From an uncultured Clostridia bacterium (GTDB lineage: Bacteria > Bacillota > Clostridia > Christensenellales > UBA1242): DNA of 64,000 bases. The translations under genes were made by a program, and so were the position numbers. The stretch lies in NCBI GenBank assembly GCA_934778215.1, contig CAKVOE010000002.1, positions 1 to 64,000 on the forward strand, given 5' to 3'. Within the stretch, counting starts at the first letter, position 1. Each line of letters begins with the position of its first letter. A model generated the notes under the pieces. It was not told where the DNA came from. It did no database searches and saw only the letters and a program-made list of their open reading frames with translations. This document shows, piece after piece, positions 37,060 through 44,645 of the stretch.

Positions 37060-38160
37060 TTAAGGCTTCCCCGCTTTTGTTAGCGCTAGTTTTATTATAT
37101 CTTCTTCCTTTTGCAAATTATCTATTAGTGCCTTACAGTATGCAAACTGAACCCTCGCCCTTATTAAATTTAATTTAGGACGACTGTCACTAACTCTAAA
37201 AAATACATCGCCATTTAGGTAATCCGCCAAAAATCTGCACCCCAACTCAAAAGCGATAGATATAACACTTGTTGCCAACAATTCCCTTTCACTTGAAGTA
37301 ATTTGATAGTCTAGCCCCTTAAAAAAGCCCTCTGCAAAAGCACTGTATGAAGATAAATTTACACCCACTTTACTCAAATCTTCCTCATCTTCGGTTGCAC
37401 AGTTCGCAATGTATCTAACACCGTCTGCAAAATCGTTAATAACAAGCCCCGGCATACAAGTGTCTAAATCTACCACACATAAATAGTTGTTGTTTTTATC
37501 TAACAAGCAATTATTTAACTTGGTATCATTATGCACCACCTGAACCTCTAATTTTTTTGCATTCATAAGTGATGAAATTTTAAAAAGGTCAACCCAATTG
37601 CTTTTTGCGTACAAAATTAGGTTTTCGGCTTCCAAAATCTCTGCTTCTGCATCTTTTTTTCTTCCTGCTAAATCCTTTTGCACCGCAATTTTAAATTGCT
37701 GATATTTATACTCGCTATCATGAAAATGCTCATCAGAAATTTTGACGGCACCACTCCTTATTCCCTTAACCAGTTTATCAAACCTGCCAAAACCATAAGC
37801 AACCTCAAAAATTACCTTTGGGTCACAAGAAAAATCATAGGAAACAGAATTTTCAATAAATGGATACACCCTATAAACAAAGCCCGCTCCATCATTTACA
37901 CACAACTTACCCGATTTTGTTTTTTGTAACAGCAAGCAAGGCTCTCCAAGCCCTTTTAAATATTCGCCAACCGCCTCTATGTTTAATAACACCCTTTCTA
38001 TATTTGGTAAAGCCACCAAATTTAACTTTTGCAACAAAAAACTACCCATTTTTGCACTATCTACTTTGTAGGTTGAGTTAATTAATCCCGTTCCAAATGG
38101 GGCTATTTTTTTTACGCCAACTATTCCAAATTCTTTTAAAATTGCTTTTAATTTCTCCAT
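37060..38160 (-). CDS. Phosphotransferase-family sugar kinase (NahK-like)
   Basis: 366 residues. Fold of the aminoglycoside-phosphotransferase family: a glycine-rich start GTGLINSTYKV, catalytic block VVHNDTKLNNCL and metal-binding VVDLDT. The N-terminus resembles N-acetylhexosamine 1-kinases (LLQKLNLVALPNIERVLLNI). These phosphorylate GlcNAc or GalNAc at C1, but other members act on choline or aminoglycosides. Substrate is not settled. It starts 69 bp downstream of the rplI gene's stop with that gene's terminator between. Confidence 0.8.
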   Translation of the reverse strand: MEKLKAILKEFGIVGVKKIAPFGTGLINSTYKVDSAKMGSFLLQKLNLVALPNIERVLLNIEAVGEYLKGLGEPCLLLQKTKSGKLCVNDGAGFVYRVYPFIENSVSYDFSCDPKVIFEVAYGFGRFDKLVKGIRSGAVKISDEHFHDSEYKYQQFKIAVQKDLAGRKKDAEAEILEAENLILYAKSNWVDLFKISSLMNAKKLEVQVVHNDTKLNNCLLDKNNNYLCVVDLDTCMPGLVINDFADGVRYIANCATEDEEDLSKVGVNLSSYSAFAEGFFKGLDYQITSSERELLATSVISIAFELGCRFLADYLNGDVFFRVSDSRPKLNLIRARVQFAYCKALIDNLQKEEDIIKLALTKAGKP

Positions 38161-38171
38161 ATTTCTCCAAC

Positions 38172-38204
38172 AAAAAAATAAGGTATTATTTTCTACCTTA
38201 TTTT
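38172..38204 (-). terminator. Terminator after rplI
   Basis: Arms AAAATAAGGTA and TACCTTATTTT flank an eight-base loop, followed by T/A-rich sequence. Confidence 0.8.
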
Positions 38205-38229
38205 AACAAAAAATGATACTATTTAACAA

Positions 38230-38673
38230 CTAATTTTCCTTAACTTGTACACATAATTTGCAAACGACTTCTGGAAATAGTTTTATTGTAACAGAAAAGT
38301 TTCCTAACGTTTTAATTGGAGATGGCACCAAAATCTTCTTTTTATCTATTGTATAGCCCAACTTTTGCAACTCTTCACTAATTTCTTTATTTGTTACCGC
38401 ACCAAACAACTGCCCATTTTTTCCAGTAGCCATTCCTATAACAACTGTAACATCTTTTAATTTTTCTGCCATTTTTTGACACTCTGCCTTTTCTAGTGCA
38501 TAAGCCCTTTCTTGTGCCTGTTTTGCTTGGGTATTTTCATTAATATTAACTGCATTTGCCTCTACTGCTAGCCCCTGTTTAAATAAGAAATTTCTAGCGT
38601 ATCCGTCAGATACATTTACAACATCGCCCGCTTTGCCAACATTTTTAACTTGTTTTTTTAAAATAACCTTCAT
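38230..38673 (-). CDS. rplI: 50S ribosomal protein L9
   Basis: 147 residues. MKVILKKQVKNVGKAGDVVNV and DGYARNFLFKQGLA are the L9 signature. The long central helix (about 40-80) is Ala/Glu/Lys-rich and the C-terminal domain contains GQLFGAVTNKEI. AAGGAG precedes ATG 38673. L9 is usually next to dnaB; here it stands alone with a consensus promoter. The Lys-rich N-terminus and fold are intact. Confidence 0.97.
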   Translation of the reverse strand: MKVILKKQVKNVGKAGDVVNVSDGYARNFLFKQGLAVEANAVNINENTQAKQAQERAYALEKAECQKMAEKLKDVTVVIGMATGKNGQLFGAVTNKEISEELQKLGYTIDKKKILVPSPIKTLGNFSVTIKLFPEVVCKLCVQVKEN

Positions 38674-38694
38674 AAAAATTTCTCCTTTGAAATA

Positions 38695-38723
38695 ATTTTA
38701 GCAACAAAAATAAATTTTGTCAA
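38695..38723 (-). promoter_or_regulatory. SigmaA promoter of rplI
   Basis: Minus strand perfect TTGACA (38718-38723), 17-bp spacer, TAAAAT (38695-38700). Confidence 0.8.
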
Positions 38724-38782
38724 CAAAATAAGGGTAATAAATTATATGCTTTTGGCAATAATAAAAACAAAGGAGTTAATTT

Positions 38783-39076
38783 ATGATAGATTTAAAATGT
38801 AAATGTGGAAAATGTGAATTTAACGAAAATTGCAATTGCAAAGCAAACGCCATACAAATTACCAGTTCATCACGGTGTGCCACCTACACCCCATCAGCCG
38901 ACAACTTAAAGGCGGAATTTAGTGACGAAATCGCTCAACCCTTGGTTAGACAAAGCGTAGAAATTTTGTGTGATGCAAAATGCTTATTTAACAAAAGCGG
39001 AAAATGTTTAGCAAACGGAATATCTATATTAAGAGAAGACAATTCCGCTGAATGTGGCACCTACTTACCAAAATAA
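38783..39076 (+). CDS. DUF1540 protein, two cysteine-rich repeats
   Basis: 97 residues. Two copies of the DUF1540 pattern: CKCGKCEFNENCNCKANAI and CDAKCLFNKSGKCLANGI, each followed by CATY or CGTY. DUF1540 proteins of Clostridia are small Cys-rich and probably metal-binding; function unknown. AAAGGAG precedes the start. It is divergent from rplI and convergent with rplL, with a shared hairpin between. Confidence 0.9.
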   Translation: MIDLKCKCGKCEFNENCNCKANAIQITSSSRCATYTPSADNLKAEFSDEIAQPLVRQSVEILCDAKCLFNKSGKCLANGISILREDNSAECGTYLPK

Positions 39077-39144
39077 TAGCAAATGTTGTTAACTAATTAG
39101 TATAAAACTTTTTATGTAAAAACAAACTAATTTTTTGCAAAATA

Positions 39145-39196
39145 AAAAAAGAAGCGAACCCCTTTATAAAAAACTTTGGGTTCACTTCTTTTTTAT
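39145..39196 (-). terminator. Bidirectional terminator between rplL and the DUF1540 gene
   Basis: A 17-bp stem: AAAAAAGAAGCGAACCC (39145-39161) pairs with GGGTTCACTTCTTTTTT (39178-39194) with one mismatch. It serves rplL on the minus strand and the DUF1540 gene on the plus strand. Confidence 0.85.
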
Positions 39197-39201
39197 TATA
39201 A

Positions 39202-39573
39202 CTACTTAAGCTTTGCAACAGCGCCAGCTTCTTTAAACTTAGCAACCATTTCTTCTGCAGCTTCTTTTGCAACGTTTTCCTTAACAACTTTTGGAGCACC
39301 GTCTACAAGAGCCTTAGCTTCGCTTAGACCAAGACCAGTGATTTCTCTAACAACCTTGATAACAGCAATCTTGTTTGCACCAACTTCTGCTAGTTCTACG
39401 TTAAATTCACTCTTTTCTTCTTCTGCAGCAGCAGCGCCACCAGCAGCAGGAGCAGCAACTGCCATAGCAGCAGCGCTAACACCAAATTCTTCCTCTAATG
39501 ATTTTACTAAGTCGTTTAGTTCAACAACTGTAAGTTCTTTAATTTCGTCTAATATCTTCTTAATATCAGCCAT
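39202..39573 (-). CDS. rplL: 50S ribosomal protein L7/L12
   Basis: 123 residues. The N-terminal dimerisation domain (ELTVVELNDLVKSLEEEFGV) is followed by the Ala-rich hinge and the C-terminal domain EKSEFNVELAEVGANKIAVIKVVREITGLGLSEAKALVDGAP-type sequence. Multiple copies on L10 recruit translation factors. It follows rplJ, 44 bp downstream, in one operon under the L10 leader. AAGGAG precedes ATG 39573. Confidence 0.98.
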   Translation of the reverse strand: MADIKKILDEIKELTVVELNDLVKSLEEEFGVSAAAMAVAAPAAGGAAAAEEEKSEFNVELAEVGANKIAVIKVVREITGLGLSEAKALVDGAPKVVKENVAKEAAEEMVAKFKEAGAVAKLK

Positions 39574-39617
39574 CTTAAAATCTCCTTTTTGTTTTTTATT
39601 TTTTGTTTTCTTGCTAA

Positions 39618-40106
39618 TTAGTTTGCTTTTTTAGCAGCTTGATCCAAAACAACCGCAAGTGAGCGAATTGGATTTTGTAACATACCAAGCAATTGAGCAA
39701 TAAGCACTTCTTTTGCAGGAATAGATGCAATCTTTTTAACTTCTGCATATTCCATTGCGTTACCTTCAATGTATCCGCACTTAGCTTTAATTACCTTGTA
39801 CTCTTTTTCTCCGTCAAAAACGATTTTTGCAGGAGAAACAACGTCTGTTGCACTTGTAGCAAGTGCAGTTGGTCCATCAAAATGCTTTTCATCTAACTTA
39901 ATACCAAGTTCATCTAGAGCAATTTTGATAAGACGGTTTTTGTAAACTCTATATTCACAACCGCTTGCTCTAAATTTGTTTCTAAGAGCGGTATCTTGTT
40001 CTACTGTAAGACCTTTGTAGTCTACTAATACAACAGATTTAGCGTTTTGAATACGGTCTTTAATTTCAGCAACAATGCCGTTTTTTAACTCTCTGTTTGT
40101 TGACAT
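39618..40106 (-). CDS. rplJ: 50S ribosomal protein L10
   Basis: The start ATG 40106 (MSTNRELKNGI) has AAGGAGG; 162 residues. The frame is open to 40166 but that part overlaps the leader. Sequence VVLVDYKGLTVEQDTALRNKFRASG and VYKNRL are the L10 signature, and the C-terminal helix that carries L12 dimers is present. L10 represses its own operon by binding the upstream leader. Confidence 0.97.
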   Translation of the reverse strand: MSTNRELKNGIVAEIKDRIQNAKSVVLVDYKGLTVEQDTALRNKFRASGCEYRVYKNRLIKIALDELGIKLDEKHFDGPTALATSATDVVSPAKIVFDGEKEYKVIKAKCGYIEGNAMEYAEVKKIASIPAKEVLIAQLLGMLQNPIRSLAVVLDQAAKKAN

Positions 40107-40276
40107 AATTACCTCCTTGAAATTTTGCAAAATAAATAAAAATTCTAGATTTGCGTCAAGGAACACAATTCTAGAATATTAACCAATCTATACTCTATTA
40201 ATTTAGTTCCTAAGCAAGATTTATGATAAAAATTACCACTTGCCGTCTTCGGTACTAGAAAATTATCTATTTACGT
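40107..40276 (-). ncRNA. L10 leader RNA with terminator-like hairpin
   Basis: The leader between the promoter and rplJ contains the L10-binding core (CCGAAGACGGCAAG region around 40229-40255, pairing with a CTTGC copy near 40212). An intrinsic terminator follows: arms ATTCTAGA (40142-40149) and TCTAGAAT (40170-40177) followed by T-rich sequence. In low-GC Firmicutes L10 with L12 binds this leader to repress rplJ-rplL. The hairpin about 40 bases before the start would work as an attenuator. Confidence 0.75.
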
Positions 40277-40281
40277 GCAAT

Positions 40282-40310
40282 AATATAACATACAACCCAC
40301 CGTTTGTCAA
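40282..40310 (-). promoter_or_regulatory. SigmaA promoter of rplJ-rplL
   Basis: Minus strand perfect TTGACA (40305-40310), 17-bp spacer, TATATT (40282-40287). The implied leader is about 170 bases. Confidence 0.85.
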
Positions 40311-40443
40311 GTGTTTTTTTGCTTTTATTAAGCAATTATACTTTAACTTTGGATAAACTGTATTTTTTATTCAAACACTTTTAGTGCGTTTTTATCAATT
40401 AATTACTACTATATATTTCATCTTTTGTGTTTTCTTCTTTAAT

Positions 40444-40995
40444 TTATTTGCTTTCGTTTTCACTACTTTCACTGTTAATTAATTTACTTTTATCTTTTGC
40501 GTTTTCAAATTTTATTGATTTGCTATAATAAGCAAGATGTTTAAACATCTGCATAAATATTTGCTCGACATCTGGAACTCTACTTCCGCTATTACAAAAG
40601 CAAATTACACAACCTATATGGGGATAAGACCACGCCATTTTATTTTCATTTTTTACAAAATCAATTATAAATGAATCTTCTTGTTTTCTAATTTTTAGTA
40701 CATTAGCCTCACTTTCATTGTAATCTTCGCTAATAAAAGTGATTGTGTCGTCTTTTAGCACTGGGCGGTATTTATCATCGTTTCTCTTCACACTATCAAA
40801 CAAACGAGAAAATATCTTAAAAGTATAATCATCATCTTTTGAGATTTCGAAAGTACTGCATTCTTTATGATTTTCGGGTACCCAAAATAAATCATAGTCT
40901 CCACCAATGGTCATAATAAATGACTTGCCGTTTTTATCGGTAACTTTTAAATTGTATTCCCCTTTTTGATTACTATTTGGCAATTTTGTTATCAT
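40444..40995 (-). CDS. Hypothetical protein, unknown
   Basis: 183 residues from ATG 40995 (MITKLPNSNQKGEY), supported by AAGGAG; the frame is open to 41022. Beta-rich N-terminal part with IMTIGGDYDLFWVPE and a middle with repeated Lys/Asp; the Cys-containing stretch GCVICFCNSGSRVPD and a helical end follow. No signal peptide. I recognise no family. It is one of two genes that separate the rplA and rplJ parts of the ribosomal cluster and has its own promoter. Confidence 0.65.
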   Translation of the reverse strand: MITKLPNSNQKGEYNLKVTDKNGKSFIMTIGGDYDLFWVPENHKECSTFEISKDDDYTFKIFSRLFDSVKRNDDKYRPVLKDDTITFISEDYNESEANVLKIRKQEDSFIIDFVKNENKMAWSYPHIGCVICFCNSGSRVPDVEQIFMQMFKHLAYYSKSIKFENAKDKSKLINSESSENESK

Positions 40996-41012
40996 TGTTT
41001 TCTCCTTGATAT

Positions 41013-41041
41013 ATAGTAGCATAATTAAAAACTATTTTCAA
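41013..41041 (-). promoter_or_regulatory. Promoter-like sequence of the 40444-40995 gene
   Basis: Minus strand TTGAAA (41036-41041), 17-bp spacer, TACTAT (41013-41018), close before the AAGGAG. Confidence 0.5.
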
Positions 41042-41123
41042 TAATTGTTTTTTTATTTTGCTCGTAAATATCAACGGGTTTTGGCATATTTTTAAGTTGA
41101 AATTGTATCAAAACGCGTTTATA

Positions 41124-41702
41124 CTAGAAATCTTTTTTTGCTTCTTCGACTATTTCTTTTAATCTTTTAGTAAATTTATCGTTAAAGTCGACGTCTGAAT
41201 TTCGTCTTTTATTAATAATCTCGCCGTAGAGTGGCTCAGGTTCGCCCGTAATACCAAACTTTTTAGTAAATTCATCTAGTTCGTTTCTTGCGTCTTTACT
41301 ATCTTGGTACTCAATTTCTATAAGCTTACCGAGCAACTGAATGTCGTCAAAAAAGATTTTTAGACCCTTATACTCTCTAACTTCACGCTCACGGTCTATG
41401 TATAAATATGGGTCTATCCCTGCAAGATGTAAAAATCTCAGTCCTTGATTAACGCTTTTTAATTCTATTGCTTCTTCTAGCCAATCGCACCCTCCTATGC
41501 GTTTTTTGATTTCTAAAGCGATTTTAGTAGGTTTTTGCCTAACCCTAAAAACTCTACCCGTTTTTGCAAGCGATTCACTTCCAAAAGCCCCACAAGTGAT
41601 GTCTAGAACGTGTGTTTTTTGAATTAATGGCGAAGTATTTTCTAAAACCTTACTCCACACATTTTCGGTAACCTGGTACCTTACTTCTTTTTCTAGTTCC
41701 AT
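41124..41702 (-). CDS. CYTH-domain protein (triphosphate-binding)
   Basis: 192 residues of the CYTH family, whose members bind triphosphorylated substrates in a charged tunnel (adenylate cyclase CyaB, thiamine triphosphatase, inorganic triphosphatases). The hallmark N-terminal ExExK is LEKEVRY, a slightly altered form. Strands with basic and acidic residues follow: GRVFRVRQK, IALEIKKRI, EEAIEL, LYIDREREVREY, IFFDDIQLLGKLIEIEY. The last three match the usual acidic strand pattern. GAGGAG precedes ATG 41702. It has its own consensus promoter. Whether it hydrolyses triphosphates is not shown. Confidence 0.8.
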   Translation of the reverse strand: MELEKEVRYQVTENVWSKVLENTSPLIQKTHVLDITCGAFGSESLAKTGRVFRVRQKPTKIALEIKKRIGGCDWLEEAIELKSVNQGLRFLHLAGIDPYLYIDREREVREYKGLKIFFDDIQLLGKLIEIEYQDSKDARNELDEFTKKFGITGEPEPLYGEIINKRRNSDVDFNDKFTKRLKEIVEEAKKDF

Positions 41703-41730
41703 AACAATCTCCTCTTTCTTGATTTTGTTT

Positions 41731-41760
41731 AGTATACTAATTTTCTTTCAGGAATGTCAA
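41731..41760 (-). promoter_or_regulatory. SigmaA promoter of the CYTH gene
   Basis: Minus strand perfect TTGACA (41755-41760), 18-bp spacer, TATACT (41731-41736). Confidence 0.75.
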
Positions 41761-41877
41761 ACGTTTTAAATGATACTAGAAGTGTCAAAATGTTTAGTTT
41801 ATTTGACGAAACCACCAAATTTACCAAATAAGTTATAGGCATTTTGGAATAAAGCCGTAATTTGACAATGCAAAAAA

Positions 41878-41931
41878 GTATACATTTAAACTAAAAAATG
41901 TATACAATGAAAATTACATTTGTATACATTT
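41878..41931. repeat. Three GTATACATTT sites
   Basis: GTATACATTT at 41878-41887, its inverse AAATGTATAC at 41896-41905, and a direct copy at 41922-41931. The first two form a hairpin. The 8-bp core TGTATACA or GTATAC is palindromic, so this could be a binding site array. Confidence 0.55.
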
Positions 41932-41977
41932 TATTTGTATTTTAATTTTTATTTTTCCAACTCTACCATCTTCTGCT

Positions 41978-42063
41978 ACACTGAAATTATGGGTTATAAT
42001 GCGCATGGCTATGTTCCGCCACACTGGGATTATGGGTTGTAATGCGAACGGCTATGTTCCGCC
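41978..42063. repeat. 43-bp imperfect tandem duplication
   Basis: Bases 41978-42020 and 42021-42063 match at 38 of 43 positions. Each copy can encode MGxNAxGYVPP in one frame, but the two copies are in different frames (43 is not a multiple of three). It looks like a decayed coding remnant or a small tandem insertion. Confidence 0.7.
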
Positions 42064-42123
42064 AGCAAAAAAAATGAAAAATCTATATACCGCTTTGATT
42101 CAATGTAAAATTTTTTTATTGAA

Positions 42124-42157
42124 GAAAAACCACGGATTCACTTCGTTGATCCGTGAT
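42124..42157 (-). terminator. Second hairpin terminator after rplA
   Basis: Arms CACGGAT (42131-42137) and ATCCGTG (42149-42155), followed on the minus strand by GTTTTTCTTC. Confidence 0.6.
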
Positions 42158-42167
42158 TTTCTTGAAC

Positions 42168-42226
42168 AAAAAAATAGAGCCTTAAACTTTTGCCTTATAC
42201 AAGGGAAATGTTTATGACTCTATTTT
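42168..42226 (-). terminator. First terminator after rplA
   Basis: Arms AAATAGAG (42172-42179) and CTCTATTT (42218-42225) around a 38-base loop, then seven T on the minus strand. Confidence 0.65.
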
Positions 42227-42235
42227 TCTTTGGTA

Positions 42236-42925
42236 TTAACCAATTCTGTAATTAACCTTAATTCCAGGTCCCATACAACTTGCAATGGTAACACTCTTTA
42301 AGTATTGACCCTTTGCTGCTTGTGGCTTAGCCTTAACAACGGCGTCCATAAGCGTGTTTAGGTTTTCAATTAGTTTTTCTTTACCAAAACTCTTTTTACC
42401 AATAATAACGTGAACAATGTTGTTCTTGTCTAGTCTGTATTCAACCTTACCAGCTTTAACATCGTTAACAGCCTTTGTTACATCGGTTGTAACTGTACCA
42501 GACTTAGGGTTTGGCATTAAGCCCTTTGGTCCAAGAATTCTTGCTATTCTACCAACAAGACCCATCATATCTGGGGTTGTGATACAAGCATCAAAATCCA
42601 TCCAATTTTCGGTTTGAATTTTAGCAATCATATCCTCAGCACCAACATAGTCTGCTCCAGCCTTTTTTGCTTCGTCAGCCTTGTCGCCCTTAGCGATAAC
42701 TAACACCTTTAATTCTTTACCGGTACCATGTGGAAGAACAACTGTTCCTCTTACTTGTTGGTCAGCGTTTCTGCCATCTACACCCAACTTAACATGAAGT
42801 TCGATGGTTTCATCAAACTTTGCGGTAGCGGTGTTAATTGCTAGTTCTACTGCATCTTCTACATTGTATAGTTTAGACTTTTCTACTAACTTTCTTGCAG
42901 CTTCGGTTCTCTTTCCGTGTTTCAT
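42236..42925 (-). CDS. rplA: 50S ribosomal protein L1
   Basis: 229 residues. MKHGKRTEAARKLVE, then DETIELHVKLGVDGRNADQQVRGTVVLPHGTG-type sequence and GRIARILGPKGLMPNPKSGTV are the L1 signature. L1 binds 23S rRNA at the mobile stalk and can repress its own mRNA. It lies 20 bp after rplK. In most genomes rplJ follows; here a terminator and two other genes intervene. Confidence 0.98.
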   Translation of the reverse strand: MKHGKRTEAARKLVEKSKLYNVEDAVELAINTATAKFDETIELHVKLGVDGRNADQQVRGTVVLPHGTGKELKVLVIAKGDKADEAKKAGADYVGAEDMIAKIQTENWMDFDACITTPDMMGLVGRIARILGPKGLMPNPKSGTVTTDVTKAVNDVKAGKVEYRLDKNNIVHVIIGKKSFGKEKLIENLNTLMDAVVKAKPQAAKGQYLKSVTIASCMGPGIKVNYRIG

Positions 42926-42945
42926 AATATGCGATTCCTCCTACC

Positions 42946-43377
42946 TTATTCTTCCACGGTAACGCCCATGCTACGAGCAGTTCCCTTAACCATACTCATT
43001 GCAGATTCTACACTTGAAGCATTAAGGTCTTTCATCTTAATTTTAGCAATTTCTTCAACTTGAGCAAGAGTTAGTTTTCCGACTTTTTCACGATTTGGTT
43101 TGCCACTACCACTTTCAATGCTTAGTGCTTTTTTTACTAAGACTGCAACTGGAGGTGTCTTCATAATAAATGTAAATGAACGATCTTCATAGATTGTCAT
43201 TACTACTGGGATAATTAATCCCGCTTGTTGTGCAGTTTTGTCGTTAAATTCTTTAACGAATCCCGGAATGTTAATTCCGTGAGGTCCAAGCGAACTACCA
43301 ACTGGAGGACCTGCTGTTGCCTTACCTGCTGGTAATTGCAACTTAACTACGGCTTTTACTTTTTTTGCTGCTGCCAT
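42946..43377 (-). CDS. rplK: 50S ribosomal protein L11
   Basis: 143 residues. MAAAKKVKAVVKLQLPAGKATAGPPVGSSLGPHG-type opening (PAGKATAGPPVGSSLGPHG seen), then KTPPVAVLVKKA and the C-terminal GTARSMGV. It forms the GTPase-associated centre base. AAAGGAG precedes ATG 43377. It follows nusG after a structured 114-base leader. Confidence 0.98.
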   Translation of the reverse strand: MAAAKKVKAVVKLQLPAGKATAGPPVGSSLGPHGINIPGFVKEFNDKTAQQAGLIIPVVMTIYEDRSFTFIMKTPPVAVLVKKALSIESGSGKPNREKVGKLTLAQVEEIAKIKMKDLNASSVESAMSMVKGTARSMGVTVEE

Positions 43378-43491
43378 AATATTCTCCTTTGTTCAAAATA
43401 TGAACAGTTGTGGTTTTTTCGAGATATGAAAAAATTTATCTCTCCCACTATATTTTAGCCGTTTGAACTTAGCCAAACGGGTAAAATCTAA
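43378..43491 (-). promoter_or_regulatory. Structured leader before rplK
   Basis: Three hairpins in 110 bases: CCGTTTG/CAAACGG (43459-43465 with 43474-43480), GAGATA/TATCTC (43421-43426 with 43437-43442) and TGTTCA/TGAACA (43390-43395 with 43401-43406), the last adjoining the ribosome site. L1 binds its own mRNA near rplK in other bacteria, so this is a candidate regulatory region. Confidence 0.5.
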
Positions 43492-44025
43492 TTAAATAAC
43501 TTCAATTTGAGCAAAATCTAACTCAACTGGAGTAAGTCTACCAAACATAGATACGGTAACCTTACATTTTTGATTTGCACTATCTACATCGGTAACTTCA
43601 CCTGCAAACCCTTCTAGCGGACCCATAACTACCTTAACTTTATCGCCAACATTAATATTAATATCTACATTCACCTTTTCTAGACGCATTCTTCTAATTT
43701 CGTCTTGAGTTAATGGCAATGGCCTGCCCGCAGGTCCACAAAAACCTGTTACCCCACGAGTGTTGACAATTGTATGCCACAATGAGTCCCTATATCTCAT
43801 TTTTATAAGAACATAGGTTGGAAACATTTTGCGTTGTACGACTTTACGCTTTCCGTTTTTTTCTTCAATAGTGTCTTCCATAGGTATTGTAACTTCTAGA
43901 ATATCGTCTTGAAGATTGTTGGTTTCTACAACCTTATACAAGTTGTCTTGAACCATATTTTCATAACCAGAGAAAGTATGAAGAACATACCACTTTGGCT
44001 CTTCTAAATCTTTATTTTCTTCCAT
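43492..44025 (-). CDS. nusG: Transcription termination/antitermination protein NusG
   Basis: 177 residues. WYVLHTFSGYENMVQDNL is the NGN-domain start, FPTYVLIKM and TRGVTGFCG follow, and the C-terminal KOW domain has GDKVKVVMGPLEGFAGEVTDVD. NusG binds RNA polymerase and couples it to Rho or the ribosome. It follows secE by 17 bp in the usual order. Confidence 0.98.
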   Translation of the reverse strand: MEENKDLEEPKWYVLHTFSGYENMVQDNLYKVVETNNLQDDILEVTIPMEDTIEEKNGKRKVVQRKMFPTYVLIKMRYRDSLWHTIVNTRGVTGFCGPAGRPLPLTQDEIRRMRLEKVNVDININVGDKVKVVMGPLEGFAGEVTDVDSANQKCKVTVSMFGRLTPVELDFAQIEVI

Positions 44026-44042
44026 AATCTATCTCCCCTATT

Positions 44043-44393
44043 TTATATTGAAGAAAGCACCTTAATGATGTAACTAATTAAAAGGTCAAACCCAAAAACG
44101 ACCACACCAAATATTAAAACAATGCTTAATACCATACCGGTTTGTTTCATTGTTTTACCAAATGATGGCCATGTAACCTTTTTTAGTTCAGCAAAAGTTT
44201 CTTTTATACGGCTACGCTTTACTTCGCCCGACTGACTCTTTTTGGAGTTAGTCTTTTTGTTGTCTTTTTGCTTCTTTTCCTTTGTTTCTTTCATCTTAGG
44301 TTCGGCAGATTGTTGATTTTCGCTAGTTTCTACTACATTCTTACTAGACTCAGTTTCTTCTGTAACAATGGTTTTTTGGTTCTTCTTTGACAC
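44043..44393 (-). CDS. secE: Preprotein translocase subunit SecE
   Basis: 116 residues, long for SecE because of a highly charged N-terminal extension of ~60 residues. The conserved end is RIKETFAELKKVTWPSFG, then one membrane helix (about 90-110). The canonical SecE core is ~60 residues. AAGG-type site is weak (GGGGGT). Operon with rpmG upstream and nusG downstream. Confidence 0.93.
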   Translation of the reverse strand: MSKKNQKTIVTEETESSKNVVETSENQQSAEPKMKETKEKKQKDNKKTNSKKSQSGEVKRSRIKETFAELKKVTWPSFGKTMKQTGMVLSIVLIFGVVVFGFDLLISYIIKVLSSI

Positions 44394-44414
44394 CTAAAAT
44401 ACCCCCTAAAATAA

Positions 44415-44564
44415 TTACTTAGTTTCTTTGTGTGTAGTATGCTTTTTGCAACGTGGGCAATACTTTTGCATTTCGATACGATCTGGGTCGTTCTTTTTAT
44501 TTTTGTAATTGTCGTAATTTCTTTCTTTGCATTCTGAGCATTCTAATGTAATCTTTGTTCTCAT
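44415..44564 (-). CDS. rpmG: 50S ribosomal protein L33
   Basis: 49 residues from ATG 44564 (MRTKITLECSECKERNY) to the stop at 44415. Four zinc-type cysteines are present in CSEC and CPRC, the zinc form of L33; the end is KKHTTHKETK. GGGAGAAA precedes the start. First gene of the rpmG-secE-nusG-rplK-rplA operon. Confidence 0.95.
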   Translation of the reverse strand: MRTKITLECSECKERNYDNYKNKKNDPDRIEMQKYCPRCKKHTTHKETK

Positions 44565-44587
44565 AAAAAATTTCTCCCAAAAAATTA

Positions 44588-44610
44588 ACACTCCCTACTC
44601 GGTAAGTGTT
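44588..44610 (-). promoter_or_regulatory. Hairpin at the 5' end of the rpmG operon transcript
   Basis: AACACT (44587-44592) with AGTGTT (44605-44610) makes a hairpin at or just after the predicted start, ahead of the rpmG ribosome site. Possibly a stability or leader element. Confidence 0.35.
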
Positions 44611-44616
44611 GCATAT

Positions 44617-44645
44617 AATTTAACATAATTTTAACGCCTTGTCAA
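44617..44645 (-). promoter_or_regulatory. SigmaA promoter of the rpmG-secE-nusG-rplK-rplA operon
   Basis: Minus strand perfect TTGACA (44640-44645), 17-bp spacer, TAAATT (44617-44622), ~55 bases before rpmG. Confidence 0.7.

Larger units (their letters stand above)
41703..42235. other. Gene-free interval with several repeats
   Basis: About 530 bases between the CYTH gene and rplA. It carries the CYTH promoter, a cluster of three TGTATACA-containing sites (41878-41931), a 43-bp imperfect tandem duplication (41978-42063) and two terminators for rplA (42124-42226). No credible gene: an open frame at 41999-42217 covers the duplication and the terminators and lacks a ribosome site. Confidence 0.6.

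Noticed and set aside
41878..42063. CRISPR or transposon end
   Set aside because: Units are not evenly spaced, no cas or transposase gene is present, and the two repeat types differ.
41999..42217. Open frame of 72 codons on the plus strand
   Set aside because: It spans the 43-bp duplication and the rplA terminators and has no ribosome site.
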